From SABY01 sp964523795 (GTDB lineage: Bacteria > Bacteroidota > Bacteroidia > Bacteroidales > 4484-276): a stretch of DNA of 64,000 nt. Made by a program: the position numbers and the translations under genes. Location: NCBI GenBank assembly GCA_964523795.1, contig CAZGAO010000013.1, positions 1 to 64,000 of the forward strand, given 5' to 3'. Positions 33,392-41,038 of this stretch are shown in pieces; positions within the stretch are counted from its first letter, which is position 1; every line of letters starts with the position of its first letter. The notes under the pieces are model-generated. The model searched no databases. It was given only the letters and a program-made list of their open reading frames with translations, and was not told the origin of the DNA.

Positions 33392-34240
33392 ATGGATCAA
33401 ACGCAGGATAAATATAAACGTACAGGCAAAAATTTTCTGATCATCTTTCTCAATTCTTTGTCCTACTTTATTATTGCATTTATTGTAATGTATCTGCTCA
33501 GCCAGTTTGCGACAGCTATTGCTGCTATGCAGTTCGATTTTTCCAGCATCATCTATTATTACAAGCTGACGTATGTTATCGATTCGGGAGCCTGGACTGG
33601 CGATGCTGTCAAATTATTGTATAGTCTCCCACCATTGTTAGCTTTGGTTTTTGGTGTAATCTCATTGATAATCTTTATTAATATGTACGACCACCTGGCC
33701 CATTTTAAACTTTTTTTTCTGTGGGCCTTTACCTTTTCGATCATCTGGTCGTTTGGAGCCTTGCTGGCTGGCACCATTCTCAACAAAGGGATTGGATATG
33801 TGGTGATGTATTTTTATTTTATGGATACCGGCAAATTGATCCTGTCCTTATTTGCACTTACCATGTTACTGCTGGTGTCAACCCTTACCACCAAGTGGTT
33901 TTTGTTTTCGGCCAACTCCTACTTTAATACCTTGAGCGAGCACAATCGCGCATTTTTTACTTATGCTAATATCATTTTGCCTTTGTTGGTGGGAACCCTG
34001 ATTATGATTGCTGTGAAGCTACCCAAAATAACTTATTACGAGTTGTTTGTAATGCTTACCGGATTAATTTTTGCTGTTCCAATTTTGTTGCGATATGGCT
34101 TATTCCCGACTTTTTATTTCGATGAATTTCCGATACGCATCAAGCTGGATAAAATAGCCCTGGTAACCGCCATTGTTTTTTTAATCCTGTTCAGGGTTAT
34201 TTTTTATTTTGGAGTACGCATCGGGTCTTCGGTGATATAG
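33392..34240 (+). CDS. Multi-pass membrane protein of unknown function
   Basis: This 282-residue protein has about seven hydrophobic segments (near 18-42, 70-92, 105-128, 140-165, 185-207, 216-238, 250-275) separated by short polar loops. I recognise no family motif, no transporter signature and no catalytic residues. It begins with a polar, charged MDQTQDKYKRTGKN, so the N-terminus is probably cytoplasmic. It lies between a terminated gene and a repeat of the CATAGCATGGCT type, with no operon partner. Composition matches its neighbours and it appears to be a genuine gene of its own. Confidence 0.7.
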   Translation: MDQTQDKYKRTGKNFLIIFLNSLSYFIIAFIVMYLLSQFATAIAAMQFDFSSIIYYYKLTYVIDSGAWTGDAVKLLYSLPPLLALVFGVISLIIFINMYDHLAHFKLFFLWAFTFSIIWSFGALLAGTILNKGIGYVVMYFYFMDTGKLILSLFALTMLLLVSTLTTKWFLFSANSYFNTLSEHNRAFFTYANIILPLLVGTLIMIAVKLPKITYYELFVMLTGLIFAVPILLRYGLFPTFYFDEFPIRIKLDKIALVTAIVFLILFRVIFYFGVRIGSSVI

Positions 34241-34247
34241 GTCATTG

Positions 34248-34284
34248 AAAGTCATGGTATGGCCCTAAGCCATGCTATGACTGA
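34248..34284. repeat. Family E inverted repeat
   Basis: AGTCATGGTATGGC and its inverse GCCATGCTATGACT flank CCTAA. The motif is shared with 23133-23218. Confidence 0.6.
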
Positions 34285-34365
34285 TGTTAATCGTCCTTAA
34301 AAAGAGAAAATCTTTGATTTCTGCGAAAAGATAAAAGATTTCCTTAACTGTCCGGGTACACTCTA

Positions 34366-35124
34366 TCAGGGTTTTTTTAATCCCGGAAACGTGGACACAA
34401 ACCGTCCATCACAAGTTTTTAATGCCAGTTTGATTTCATCAAAGCTGGCATTTTTCATATTAAAAACTGTGTAACGCTCGCCAATATGCTCGGGGAAATG
34501 CGCATCAGAGCTTTGGATAATTGTGCAATCTTTAAGATAGGAGTGGGCTTTTCGGAATTTTTCGGGCGTAGTATATTTTGAGATTTCGAGGGCATCATAG
34601 TTCAAATCATCAGGTATAAACCCCAACTGGCTGCTAAGGCTGAAAGCCGAGCGATCGACATGTGCCGGAATAAAAAGGCCTCCCATAGCGTGGATAGTCT
34701 TTTCGATTTCTTCGATACTTTGATCCAGGGCTGAAATTAGCAGGTGTTGTTCTTCGTAAACTATGTTTTCGTCCCGGTCAACCACCACCTGATAGCCAAA
34801 TTTATTCGGATCGTTTTTAATATTTACTAAATGGTTATCCAGGTATTTCTGGAGCATTTCCAGGCTCGCAATATCAGGAACCAATGCCACACAATGCACT
34901 TCTTCCTTGGAGGTAATCTCGGCTCCAAACAGCGCAAGAATTCCATTTTCGGCAGCCAGCTCGTTTATTAGCTGGCAGTGGCGCGTGCTGTTGTGATCGG
35001 TGATGGCGATAATATCGAGCGATTTCTGGCGTGCAGCAGCCACAATATTTTGAGGGCTCATCGCTAAATCGCCACAGGGCGAAAGCAGGCTGTGGATATG
35101 TAAATCGGCACGGAAGGCTTTCAT
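34366..35124 (-). CDS. PHP-domain phosphoesterase-like protein
   Basis: This 252-residue protein has the PHP metal-binding motifs: ADLHIHSLLSPCGD (6-19) with HxH, IAITDHNSTRH (39-49), FGAEIT (66-71), PAHVDRS near 153-159 and SSDAHFPEHIG near 206-216. This fold hydrolyses phosphate esters. It is the last gene of the five-gene minus-strand module at 34366-37648 and starts 13 bp after the DRTGG gene. In Clostridia and Thermotogales similar PHP genes sit in [FeFe]-hydrogenase clusters, from family knowledge. The substrate is unknown. Confidence 0.85.
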   Translation of the reverse strand: MKAFRADLHIHSLLSPCGDLAMSPQNIVAAARQKSLDIIAITDHNSTRHCQLINELAAENGILALFGAEITSKEEVHCVALVPDIASLEMLQKYLDNHLVNIKNDPNKFGYQVVVDRDENIVYEEQHLLISALDQSIEEIEKTIHAMGGLFIPAHVDRSAFSLSSQLGFIPDDLNYDALEISKYTTPEKFRKAHSYLKDCTIIQSSDAHFPEHIGERYTVFNMKNASFDEIKLALKTCDGRFVSTFPGLKKP

Positions 35125-35137
35125 GCTTGGGGCACGA

Positions 35138-35482
35138 CTATGCGATTTTCATTTGCAAGAGATTATACACTTTTCCGCTTACCTCAAAACTCTCGGCACG
35201 GCTGCCCAGGATGGGTATGCCTTCTTCGTTGCTTTTTTCAAACGTGTCCTTTTCGGGTTTTAGCCCTTTTACCAGGATTATGGCTGCCAGGTCTTTGAGC
35301 GAAGCAATGGCCATAATATTTTTGTGCGTTTGAAGGGTAATCCAGATATTTCCCTGGTCGGCATGACCCATTACATCGCTCAGCAAATCGGAGGTATAGC
35401 CTCCGGTGATTGGGTTTGTAAGTCCTTGTTTTCCGCAAAAGACTTCTAAATCCAACATTTTAACAATATCATTTACAGTCAT
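35138..35482 (-). CDS. DRTGG-domain protein (copy 1)
   Basis: This 114-residue single-domain protein resembles the DRTGG module first noted in phosphotransacetylase and CBS proteins. TVNDIVKMLDLEVFCGKQGLTNPITGGYTSDLLSDVMGHADQGNIWITLQTHKNIMA includes the YTSDLLSDVM block. There are no further domains and no signal peptide. It sits between the Fe-hydrogenase-like gene (24 bp upstream) and the PHP gene. The domain is thought to bind a ligand, perhaps a nucleotide. It is about 40 residues different from the second copy at 37304-37648 in layout but shares LMSDVL/LLSDVM. Confidence 0.8.
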   Translation of the reverse strand: MTVNDIVKMLDLEVFCGKQGLTNPITGGYTSDLLSDVMGHADQGNIWITLQTHKNIMAIASLKDLAAIILVKGLKPEKDTFEKSNEEGIPILGSRAESFEVSGKVYNLLQMKIA

Positions 35483-35506
35483 GGTATTTTGATTTTTTAA
35501 TGATTT

Positions 35507-36841
35507 TTATTTTTCAAATTTATCTGCACCCCACACTTTTTTATGGATATTGACTGCATCGCCGGGTTTCAGCATTCCTTTTTGCTCGTAACGTCGCTGG
35601 ATAAAAATGCAATTTTCCAATATGGCACGTCCCTGCACAATATCTTCGGCCAGGGCACGGCAGCCCGGCGAGCCACACACGCCACAATCTACCATGGGCA
35701 ACAGCTGCATAATCTGCCGTATCAGGTTCATCTTGCGCAGCGATTCGCCCATGTCATCGTCCAGTTTCATCATCGAGCGAGGCGGTATTTTTTCGAGTTT
35801 GATGAGGGCTGGTAATTCCTTCTCAAAATCCAGGGCAGTTTTATTATCTGCTGAAATATTTGTTTTTGCAGCTCTTGAGCGCATTCGTTCGGCACACAAA
35901 AAGCGGTTTTCTACCGTCAGCACGCCACCCGCACAACTCTCGTCGCAGGAGCGCAGTTCCAGAAAATCAAAATTGGGATTTTCCTCCTGCTCCAGCTTTT
36001 CCAAAAAATTAGTTACGTTGTGCACCCCATCGATGGCCATTTTGCGCCCTGTGGCGTGATTGGATTCGCCGGTAGTAAGACTCCACAAAATATCATCGGC
36101 TGCCAAATTAAAACTCTTGATGGGCACAGTTTGCAATTTATCGCTGCTTTCCTGAAGTTTTTGAAATACCTTGTTGAAAATTTCGTCCATGTTGATGACC
36201 CCCGAAATGGGCGAGTCCTCCTCCTCGGCGGGACTTTTAATAGCTGCAATCTTGGCCGGGCATTGGGTGAGGTAAAAAATGCCAGTCTCCGATTCACTGG
36301 CACCCTTTTCTTCGAGATATTTGCGAAACCACAGGGCAGATACATCAAGCGGCGGCTTTAGCAGGATGAAGTTTTGCACCAGGGCAGGGAATTTTACCTG
36401 TATCAGCCTAACGATAGCAGGGCAAAAAGCAGAGATAAAGGGCTTGCAATCATTTTGTGAAGTCAGCATTTTTGCAGCCTCGGCTCTGATTATTCTTACC
36501 CCGTTTTCTATTTCAAAAACGTGGGTGAAGCCTACATCAAGCAGTGCCTGGTAAATTTTGGGGATGGGATATTTGGCCGGAAATTGCCCAAAAAAAACTG
36601 CGGGCACCAGGGCAACACGGTATTTGTAATCGTAAATTTTTTGGAAATCATCCTGCTCGATGATGATGGCACTTACCGGACACACCCGGTAACATTCGCC
36701 ACAGTCGATGCAGCGGTTGTCCATAAGCCTGGCCTTGCCATTACGCACGCGGATGGCATGGGTAGGGCAGATGTTCATGCACTTGGAGCATCCGATGCAC
36801 AAGTCATCCACAATTTTTAAAGCATGATGAAAATCTTTCAT
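35507..36841 (-). CDS. Fe-hydrogenase-like iron-sulfur protein (HsfB-like), likely non-catalytic sensor
   Basis: From the ATG at 36839-36841 the product is 444 residues. Two N-terminal [4Fe-4S] sites use C15, C18, C21, C25 and C44, C47, C50, C54. The middle resembles the [FeFe]-hydrogenase large subunit: FCPA (C140), TQCPAK (C194, K197) and SCDESCAGG (C299, C303). These match the four cysteines that hold the [4Fe-4S] part of the H-cluster. The cysteine normally before C140, which relays protons in catalytic enzymes (TSCCP), is replaced by Phe. A C-terminal CGVCGSPGC site (C386, C389, C394, C411) adds another cluster. This layout is the HsfB type, so sensing rather than H2 turnover is likely. 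Confidence 0.82.
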   Translation of the reverse strand: MKDFHHALKIVDDLCIGCSKCMNICPTHAIRVRNGKARLMDNRCIDCGECYRVCPVSAIIIEQDDFQKIYDYKYRVALVPAVFFGQFPAKYPIPKIYQALLDVGFTHVFEIENGVRIIRAEAAKMLTSQNDCKPFISAFCPAIVRLIQVKFPALVQNFILLKPPLDVSALWFRKYLEEKGASESETGIFYLTQCPAKIAAIKSPAEEEDSPISGVINMDEIFNKVFQKLQESSDKLQTVPIKSFNLAADDILWSLTTGESNHATGRKMAIDGVHNVTNFLEKLEQEENPNFDFLELRSCDESCAGGVLTVENRFLCAERMRSRAAKTNISADNKTALDFEKELPALIKLEKIPPRSMMKLDDDMGESLRKMNLIRQIMQLLPMVDCGVCGSPGCRALAEDIVQGRAILENCIFIQRRYEQKGMLKPGDAVNIHKKVWGADKFEK

Positions 36842-36883
36842 TATCAAAAATCCATTTTTCCCGATTTACTATTTGCGATTTTT

Positions 36884-37300
36884 TTAGGATAAATTGATGA
36901 TCATTTCCAGCCTTGTACCCTGTCCCGGCTGGCTCGAAATATTTAATTCATCCGTATTTTTCTTGATGTTGGGTAAGCCCATGCCGGCACCAAATCCCAT
37001 TTCGCGCACCCGTGCATTTGCCGTCGAATAGCCTGCCTGCATGGCTTTATCAATATCTTCGATGCCGGGGCCATGATCGTCCACCACAATTTTAATTTGT
37101 CGGGTGTTTATCTCTACCGAAAGTGTCCCCTGACGTGCATGCGCTACCACATTTACCTCAGCTTCGTAAACTGCGACCACGGTGCGTTTTATCAAAGCAT
37201 AGTCGATGCTGAGCTGCTTTAGTGTTTTTTTTATATCGCTCGAAGCTTTGCCCGCATCGCTAAAGTTTCCGCCTTCTATCGTGTATTCCAAATTCAGCAT
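36884..37300 (-). CDS. RsbW-like HATPase (anti-sigma or serine-kinase type)
   Basis: This 138-residue single-domain GHKL ATPase has ALIKRTVVAVYEAEVNVVAHARQG (N-box, near 36-59), IKIVVDDHGPGIEDID (G1, near 69-84) and GFGAGMGLPNIKKNTDELNI (G2). That is the RsbW/SpoIIAB class, which phosphorylates or binds a partner protein. There is no histidine or dimerisation domain. It is 3 bp from the upstream DRTGG gene and 43 bp from the Fe-hydrogenase-like gene. Its partner could be one of the DRTGG proteins; no STAS-domain protein is nearby. Confidence 0.85.
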   Translation of the reverse strand: MLNLEYTIEGGNFSDAGKASSDIKKTLKQLSIDYALIKRTVVAVYEAEVNVVAHARQGTLSVEINTRQIKIVVDDHGPGIEDIDKAMQAGYSTANARVREMGFGAGMGLPNIKKNTDELNISSQPGQGTRLEMIINLS

Positions 37301-37303
37301 CTT

Positions 37304-37648
37304 TTAATACAGGGGTTTTATAGCGTTTTGGTAAAGAATTCCACTGGTTTTAAATACAGAAAATTCGGTTTCGAGAATAAAAATATTGAGTTCCTGCGCA
37401 AGTTCAATCATTTCGGGGGAGGCTTTTTTTCCGCGTGCCAGCACTATTACATTTATGTCGGCCATTTCGGCGGTGCGTATGGTTTGCAGGTTCGACAGGC
37501 CTGTTATCAACATAGGATTATGCATGTCGAGCGTCAAAACATCGCTCATCAAATCGGAAGCAAAGGCTTCGTAAATTTCCACTCCGGCATCATTGCTGCC
37601 ACTTACACGTTTGGCGTTAATAATTTCGGACAATACTTCCAGTGTCAT
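37304..37648 (-). CDS. DRTGG-like domain protein (copy 2)
   Basis: With the ATG at 37646-37648 the product is 114 residues starting MTLEVLSEIINAKRV; a longer TTG start adds nine residues without conservation. The body reads VEIYEAFASDLMSDVLTLDMHNPMLITGLSNLQTIRTAEMADINVIVLARGKKASPEMIELAQELNI, a DRTGG-like ligand-binding fold similar in plan to the copy at 35138-35482. It heads the five-gene operon, behind the promoter at 37690-37718, and is followed 3 bp later by the RsbW-like ATPase. The two DRTGG proteins may form a pair of sensor inputs, which is inference. Confidence 0.78.
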   Translation of the reverse strand: MTLEVLSEIINAKRVSGSNDAGVEIYEAFASDLMSDVLTLDMHNPMLITGLSNLQTIRTAEMADINVIVLARGKKASPEMIELAQELNIFILETEFSVFKTSGILYQNAIKPLY

Positions 37649-37689
37649 TTTTAGTAATTTAAAATCAAATAGCAATTAGTTATCAGCGA

Positions 37690-37718
37690 CAAAAATAACA
37701 CGCTTACCACGGATACAA
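37690..37718 (-). promoter_or_regulatory. Promoter of the DRTGG-RsbW-HsfB-PHP operon
   Basis: On the minus strand TTG (37716-37718), 18 bp, TATTTTTG (37690-37697) fits the Bacteroidota consensus, about 42 bp before the first ATG. Confidence 0.5.
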
Positions 37719-37919
37719 CAAATTGTAAGGTTTTATTTCATGCTGATTTTAAGTATCGAAAACGCTCGTTTTTTGTTGATTATCAATCGTTATGCCTGGC
37801 ACTATTGGATATTTCCTGTTATCATATTAACAAATAAAGTGCTTCAACTTATTTTCTATCAGGATAATATTATAATTTAGCAACTCAATTACGAGTACTC
37901 ACCAAAACAAAACAGGATA

Positions 37920-38936
37920 ATGAACATAGATTGGAAAAGTTTGCCTTTTGGCTATTTCAAAACGGATTACAACGTGCGCACCTACAACCGCAATGGTGCA
38001 TGGGGTGAGCTGGAAATCTCATCCTCTGAATACATCAATATTCACATGGCTGCCACCGCGCTGCATTATGGCCAGGAAGCCTTCGAGGGCATGAAGGCCT
38101 TTATGGGTAAGGATGGGAAAATTCGTGTTTTTCGCTGGGAAGAAAATGCCAAGCGGATGCAGAACTCAGCCCGCGGCGTGATGATGGCCGAAGTTCCCTC
38201 GGATTTGTTCAAGGAGGCGGTTTTTAAAGCCGTAAGTTTGAATAAAAAATATGTGCCGCCTTACGGGCTTGGTGCTGCACTTTACATCCGGCCCTTGCTG
38301 ATTGGCTCGGGACCCGAGGTTGGCGTAAAACCCGCACGCGAATATCTGTTTATGGTTTTTGTTGGTCCGGTGGGTCCCTATTTCAAAGAGGGCTTTAATC
38401 CGGTTGAACTACAAATTATCAGCGATTACGACCGCGCCGCGCCCAATGGCACCGGCCACATCAAAGTTGGTGGCAATTATGCCGCCAGTCTTATTGCCCT
38501 CGATCGGGGCAAAAAAGAAGGCTTTGCCTCGGTTATTTTCCGCAATTCGGCTGATCGAAAATTTATCGATGAGGCCGGTCCAGCTAACTTCTTCGGCATC
38601 AAAGGCAATACCTACATTACGCCCAACTCGCCCTCCATCCTGCCTTCGATTACCAATATGAGCCTGCGCCAGATAGCCAAGGATATGGGTCTTAAAATAG
38701 AATTGCGCCCCGTGGCCATCGACGAGCTTGGCGATTTTGACGAAGTGGGTGCCTGCGGTACTGCCGCCGTAATTTCGCCCATCAAAAAAATCGTGGATCG
38801 CGACACAGGCAAAGTTTTCGAATATTGCAAGGATGGTAAAGCCGGCTCTGTAAGCACCCAATTGTACAACAAACTCAGAGGCATCCAGGAAGGCACCGAA
38901 GCTGATGTTTACAACTGGAATAAGATTGTGGAGTAA
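37920..38936 (+). CDS. ilvE: Branched-chain amino acid aminotransferase
   Basis: This 338-residue fold type IV PLP enzyme performs the last transamination in Ile, Leu and Val synthesis. The lysine is K182 in HIKVGGNYAASL. ALHYGQEAFEGMKAF near 47-61 and RPLLIGSGPEVGV near 124-136 are family blocks, and GACGTAAVISPI near 279-290 binds phosphate. One variation is EAGPANFF where EVGTANFF or similar is common. It is a single gene with a terminator and repeats after it. Confidence 0.94.
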   Translation: MNIDWKSLPFGYFKTDYNVRTYNRNGAWGELEISSSEYINIHMAATALHYGQEAFEGMKAFMGKDGKIRVFRWEENAKRMQNSARGVMMAEVPSDLFKEAVFKAVSLNKKYVPPYGLGAALYIRPLLIGSGPEVGVKPAREYLFMVFVGPVGPYFKEGFNPVELQIISDYDRAAPNGTGHIKVGGNYAASLIALDRGKKEGFASVIFRNSADRKFIDEAGPANFFGIKGNTYITPNSPSILPSITNMSLRQIAKDMGLKIELRPVAIDELGDFDEVGACGTAAVISPIKKIVDRDTGKVFEYCKDGKAGSVSTQLYNKLRGIQEGTEADVYNWNKIVE

Positions 38937-38938
38937 TT

Positions 38939-39140
38939 AGCGCTTGTCTTTAAAGTAATATTTAGAAAAATATACGATTTCAGATTAACGATTTTAGATA
39001 TAAGATGTTGGTGATATTCAACACAATCTAAAATCTCCGATCGTCCCGAAAAGTCAAAAATTTTTAATTTTTGTTTCTTTTCGAGAATGTACGAACGTAG
39101 CTCGGCATTAATCTTCAATTTTAAAATAAAAAAAGTCGGC
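38939..39140. repeat. MITE-like element, family B copy B2 (inverted)
   Basis: It reads as the reverse complement of 9404-9615: GATTTTAGATATAAGATG, AATCTAAAATCTCCGATCG and TAGCTCGGCATTAATC occur in mirrored order. The ends are TTGTCTTTAAAGTA and AAAGTCGGCAC. Confidence 0.72.
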
Positions 39141-39142
39141 AC

Positions 39143-39212
39143 TTTTGAATAGCCCCGGCTTACAGCCTGAGCATGTCGAAGGCTAACCCGGGAAAAAATG
39201 AGCTTAAAACAT
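39143..39212. repeat. Truncated family A remnant
   Basis: TGAATAGCCCCGG and AACCCGGGAAAAAATGAG recall the left hairpin of family A, with an insertion in the loop. The central hairpin is missing. Confidence 0.5.
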
Positions 39213-39244
39213 CGCTATCCCGGGCTTAATAAATTATCATTAAA

Positions 39245-39285
39245 AACAATCCCGTTCATCATCCGATGGACGGGAGTGTTTTTTT
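39245..39285 (+). terminator. Hairpin terminator before the PstS-like gene
   Basis: CCCGTTCATC (39251-39260) pairs with GATGGACGGG (39265-39274) with one wobble, followed by GTG and eight T. Confidence 0.65.
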
Positions 39286-39431
39286 TACCTCACTAGCTCA
39301 AGCAGTCAGGTTCTTTTCGCTTCACTCATCATTACCTTTCAATTCAAAAAAAATTGAGTAAACTCTTAATTTTTTAAACGTTCATATCTATATATATAAA
39401 TGTATATGGATTGTTAAAGTAGCGATTTTAC

Positions 39432-39462
39432 TTGCTTTTCATCCATTCTCATTCTATCTTTG
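39432..39462 (+). promoter_or_regulatory. Promoter of the PstS-like gene
   Basis: TTG (39432-39434), 20 bp, TATCTTTG (39455-39462): close to the Bacteroidota consensus, 40 bp before the ATG at 39502. Confidence 0.6.
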
Positions 39463-39501
39463 GGCGTTTAATAAAAGAATTGAAATATAATTAGATGCGC
39501 T

Positions 39502-40476
39502 ATGAAAACTTTAAAGAGTGTTTTAATTTCGGCTTTGATTTTTTGTATTCTCACCTTTGCCTGGGCTCAGCAAAATAAGCCGAAAAAAGAAGTCCGGGCC
39601 GAAAAAGAAACTGCCTTCGTAATTTCAGGCAATAGCATTATGGCTCCCCTGATAGCACTTTGGCAGGATGCCTATCTAAAACAATTTGAATCAGCCCCAA
39701 TACAACTAATCGAATCGCACCACGCATCGGTAGCAGATGCAGTAGCGCAGGGCGGAGCAGATATGTTTATGTTTTCGGGCATGGAGCAATCACTGCCCGA
39801 AGATGCCAATCTGTGGCAGATGAAAGTTGCCCGCGAGGCGGTAGTCCCTGTTTTTAGCAGCAGTAATCCCTTTGCCGAAGCCATCAGGGAGAAAGGTCTG
39901 ACCCCTGATCAATTAATACAGCTTTTTACTTCCGAAACACAGCTTACATGGGGAGCATTGCTGGATAGTGATAATTCCACACCGATAAATGTTTACATCC
40001 TCGACCCACACAACGGTGCAGCACAGGTTTGGGCAAATTTTCTTTTTACTAAAGTTGATAAATTAATAGGGAAAGTGCTTGCAGGCGATGAGGAAATGAT
40101 TGCCATGCTGCGCAATGATCCGATGGCCATTGGCTTTTGCAACCTAAAGTATGCTTACGATCTTCCCGTTGGCGACCCTGCTGCGGGGATAAGCATCCTG
40201 CCCATCGACCTTAACGTAAACCAACGCATCGACTACACCGAGCGTATTCCTGATAAGCTGAAAGAAATGCAAAGGGTGATATGGCTGGGTAGCTATCCTT
40301 CAAACCTGTGCAGGCCGCTTTCGCTGATAGCGGCAAAAAAACCGGATGATGAGAAGTTGCTCCATTTTCTCTCCTGGATTTTGAACGGGGGTCAGGCGAT
40401 GGCCTGCGATAATGGCTACTGTCGTCTGCGCAAATCGGAACTAATAATTCAACAAAACTGCTTGTCGCAGGATTGA
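39502..40476 (+). CDS. PstS-like periplasmic substrate-binding protein
   Basis: This 324-residue exported protein has a signal peptide (to WAQQ, residue 23). FVISGNSIMAPLIALWQDAYLKQ resembles the start of phosphate-binding PstS-type proteins, and VADAVAQGGADMFMFSGME and WGALLDSDNSTPINVYILDPHNGAAQVW fit the two-lobed binding fold. No ABC permease or ATPase gene is adjacent, which is unusual. The canonical phosphate-loop TGAGSS pattern is not seen after the first strand, so the ligand may not be phosphate. It has its own promoter. Confidence 0.72.
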   Translation: MKTLKSVLISALIFCILTFAWAQQNKPKKEVRAEKETAFVISGNSIMAPLIALWQDAYLKQFESAPIQLIESHHASVADAVAQGGADMFMFSGMEQSLPEDANLWQMKVAREAVVPVFSSSNPFAEAIREKGLTPDQLIQLFTSETQLTWGALLDSDNSTPINVYILDPHNGAAQVWANFLFTKVDKLIGKVLAGDEEMIAMLRNDPMAIGFCNLKYAYDLPVGDPAAGISILPIDLNVNQRIDYTERIPDKLKEMQRVIWLGSYPSNLCRPLSLIAAKKPDDEKLLHFLSWILNGGQAMACDNGYCRLRKSELIIQQNCLSQD

Positions 40477-41038
40477 TTACGAGTGAATACCGGCTTTGTG
40501 CTGAAATAAAGTTACAACGAAGCCATACATTAGCGTGTATGGCTTTTTATATGTTTGCACGATTGGATAGCTCATTACAATTTTTCCGAAGTGCTGCGGC
40601 AGGGTGTCGCGTTAACAATGACATATTTTTGCAAACGTCTGGATATCAAGAGATTTTTCCCTTCGGTATCAATGACATGTTTGTTTAAAACACAGAATAT
40701 CAAGAGATTTCTTGGCGCACTTGCGACCTGGTAAGCCTGACTGGCCAGGCAGGCTTATTTTTTATTTTAACCTTAGTAGAAAAATGATTCCTTAAGAAAA
40801 ATCAACCTTATTAATTTCCAGATTGGATAAGGTTAAAGGCGCGTTGTGGTCGTATTTTCTACTAAGGTTTTTTTGTGATGATAAGCCTGTCTGACTGGCC
40901 AGGCAGGGTTTTGATGTTATATCAATAACATTATTTTGGAAATAGACCTCTCCATTCTCAGACTTATAGGGGATTTGTTGTCGTGAGAAATCTATTTTAA
41001 TCGCTGGTCTTATTTTTATCAAGAAACAGTAACTTACC
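40477..41038. other. Gene-free stretch between the PstS-like gene and parE
   Basis: It contains a terminator-like hairpin AAGCCTG/CAGGCTT (40733-40756, T-rich tail), element D2 (40769-40870) and a second CCTGTCTGACTGGCCAGGCAGG hairpin near 40887-40908. The minus frame at 40792-41022 could be a degraded gene end but has no recognised family. Confidence 0.6.
40769..40870. repeat. MITE-like element, family D copy D2
   Basis: The ends AACCTTAGTAGAAAA (40769-40783) and TTTTCTACTAAGGTTT (40855-40870) are inverted repeats. ATCAACCTTA and GATAAGGTT inside pair like the stem of D1. Confidence 0.75.

Larger units (their letters stand above)
38937..39501. other. Gene-free stretch between ilvE and the PstS-like gene
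   Basis: From left to right it holds element B2 (38939-39140), a truncated family A remnant (39143-39212), a terminator (39245-39285) and the promoter of the next gene (39432-39462). Confidence 0.7.

Noticed and set aside
40792..41022. Minus reading frame between parE and the PstS-like gene
   Set aside because: The first 35 residues look plausible, but the rest passes through hairpins and element D2. At best a gene remnant; not annotated.
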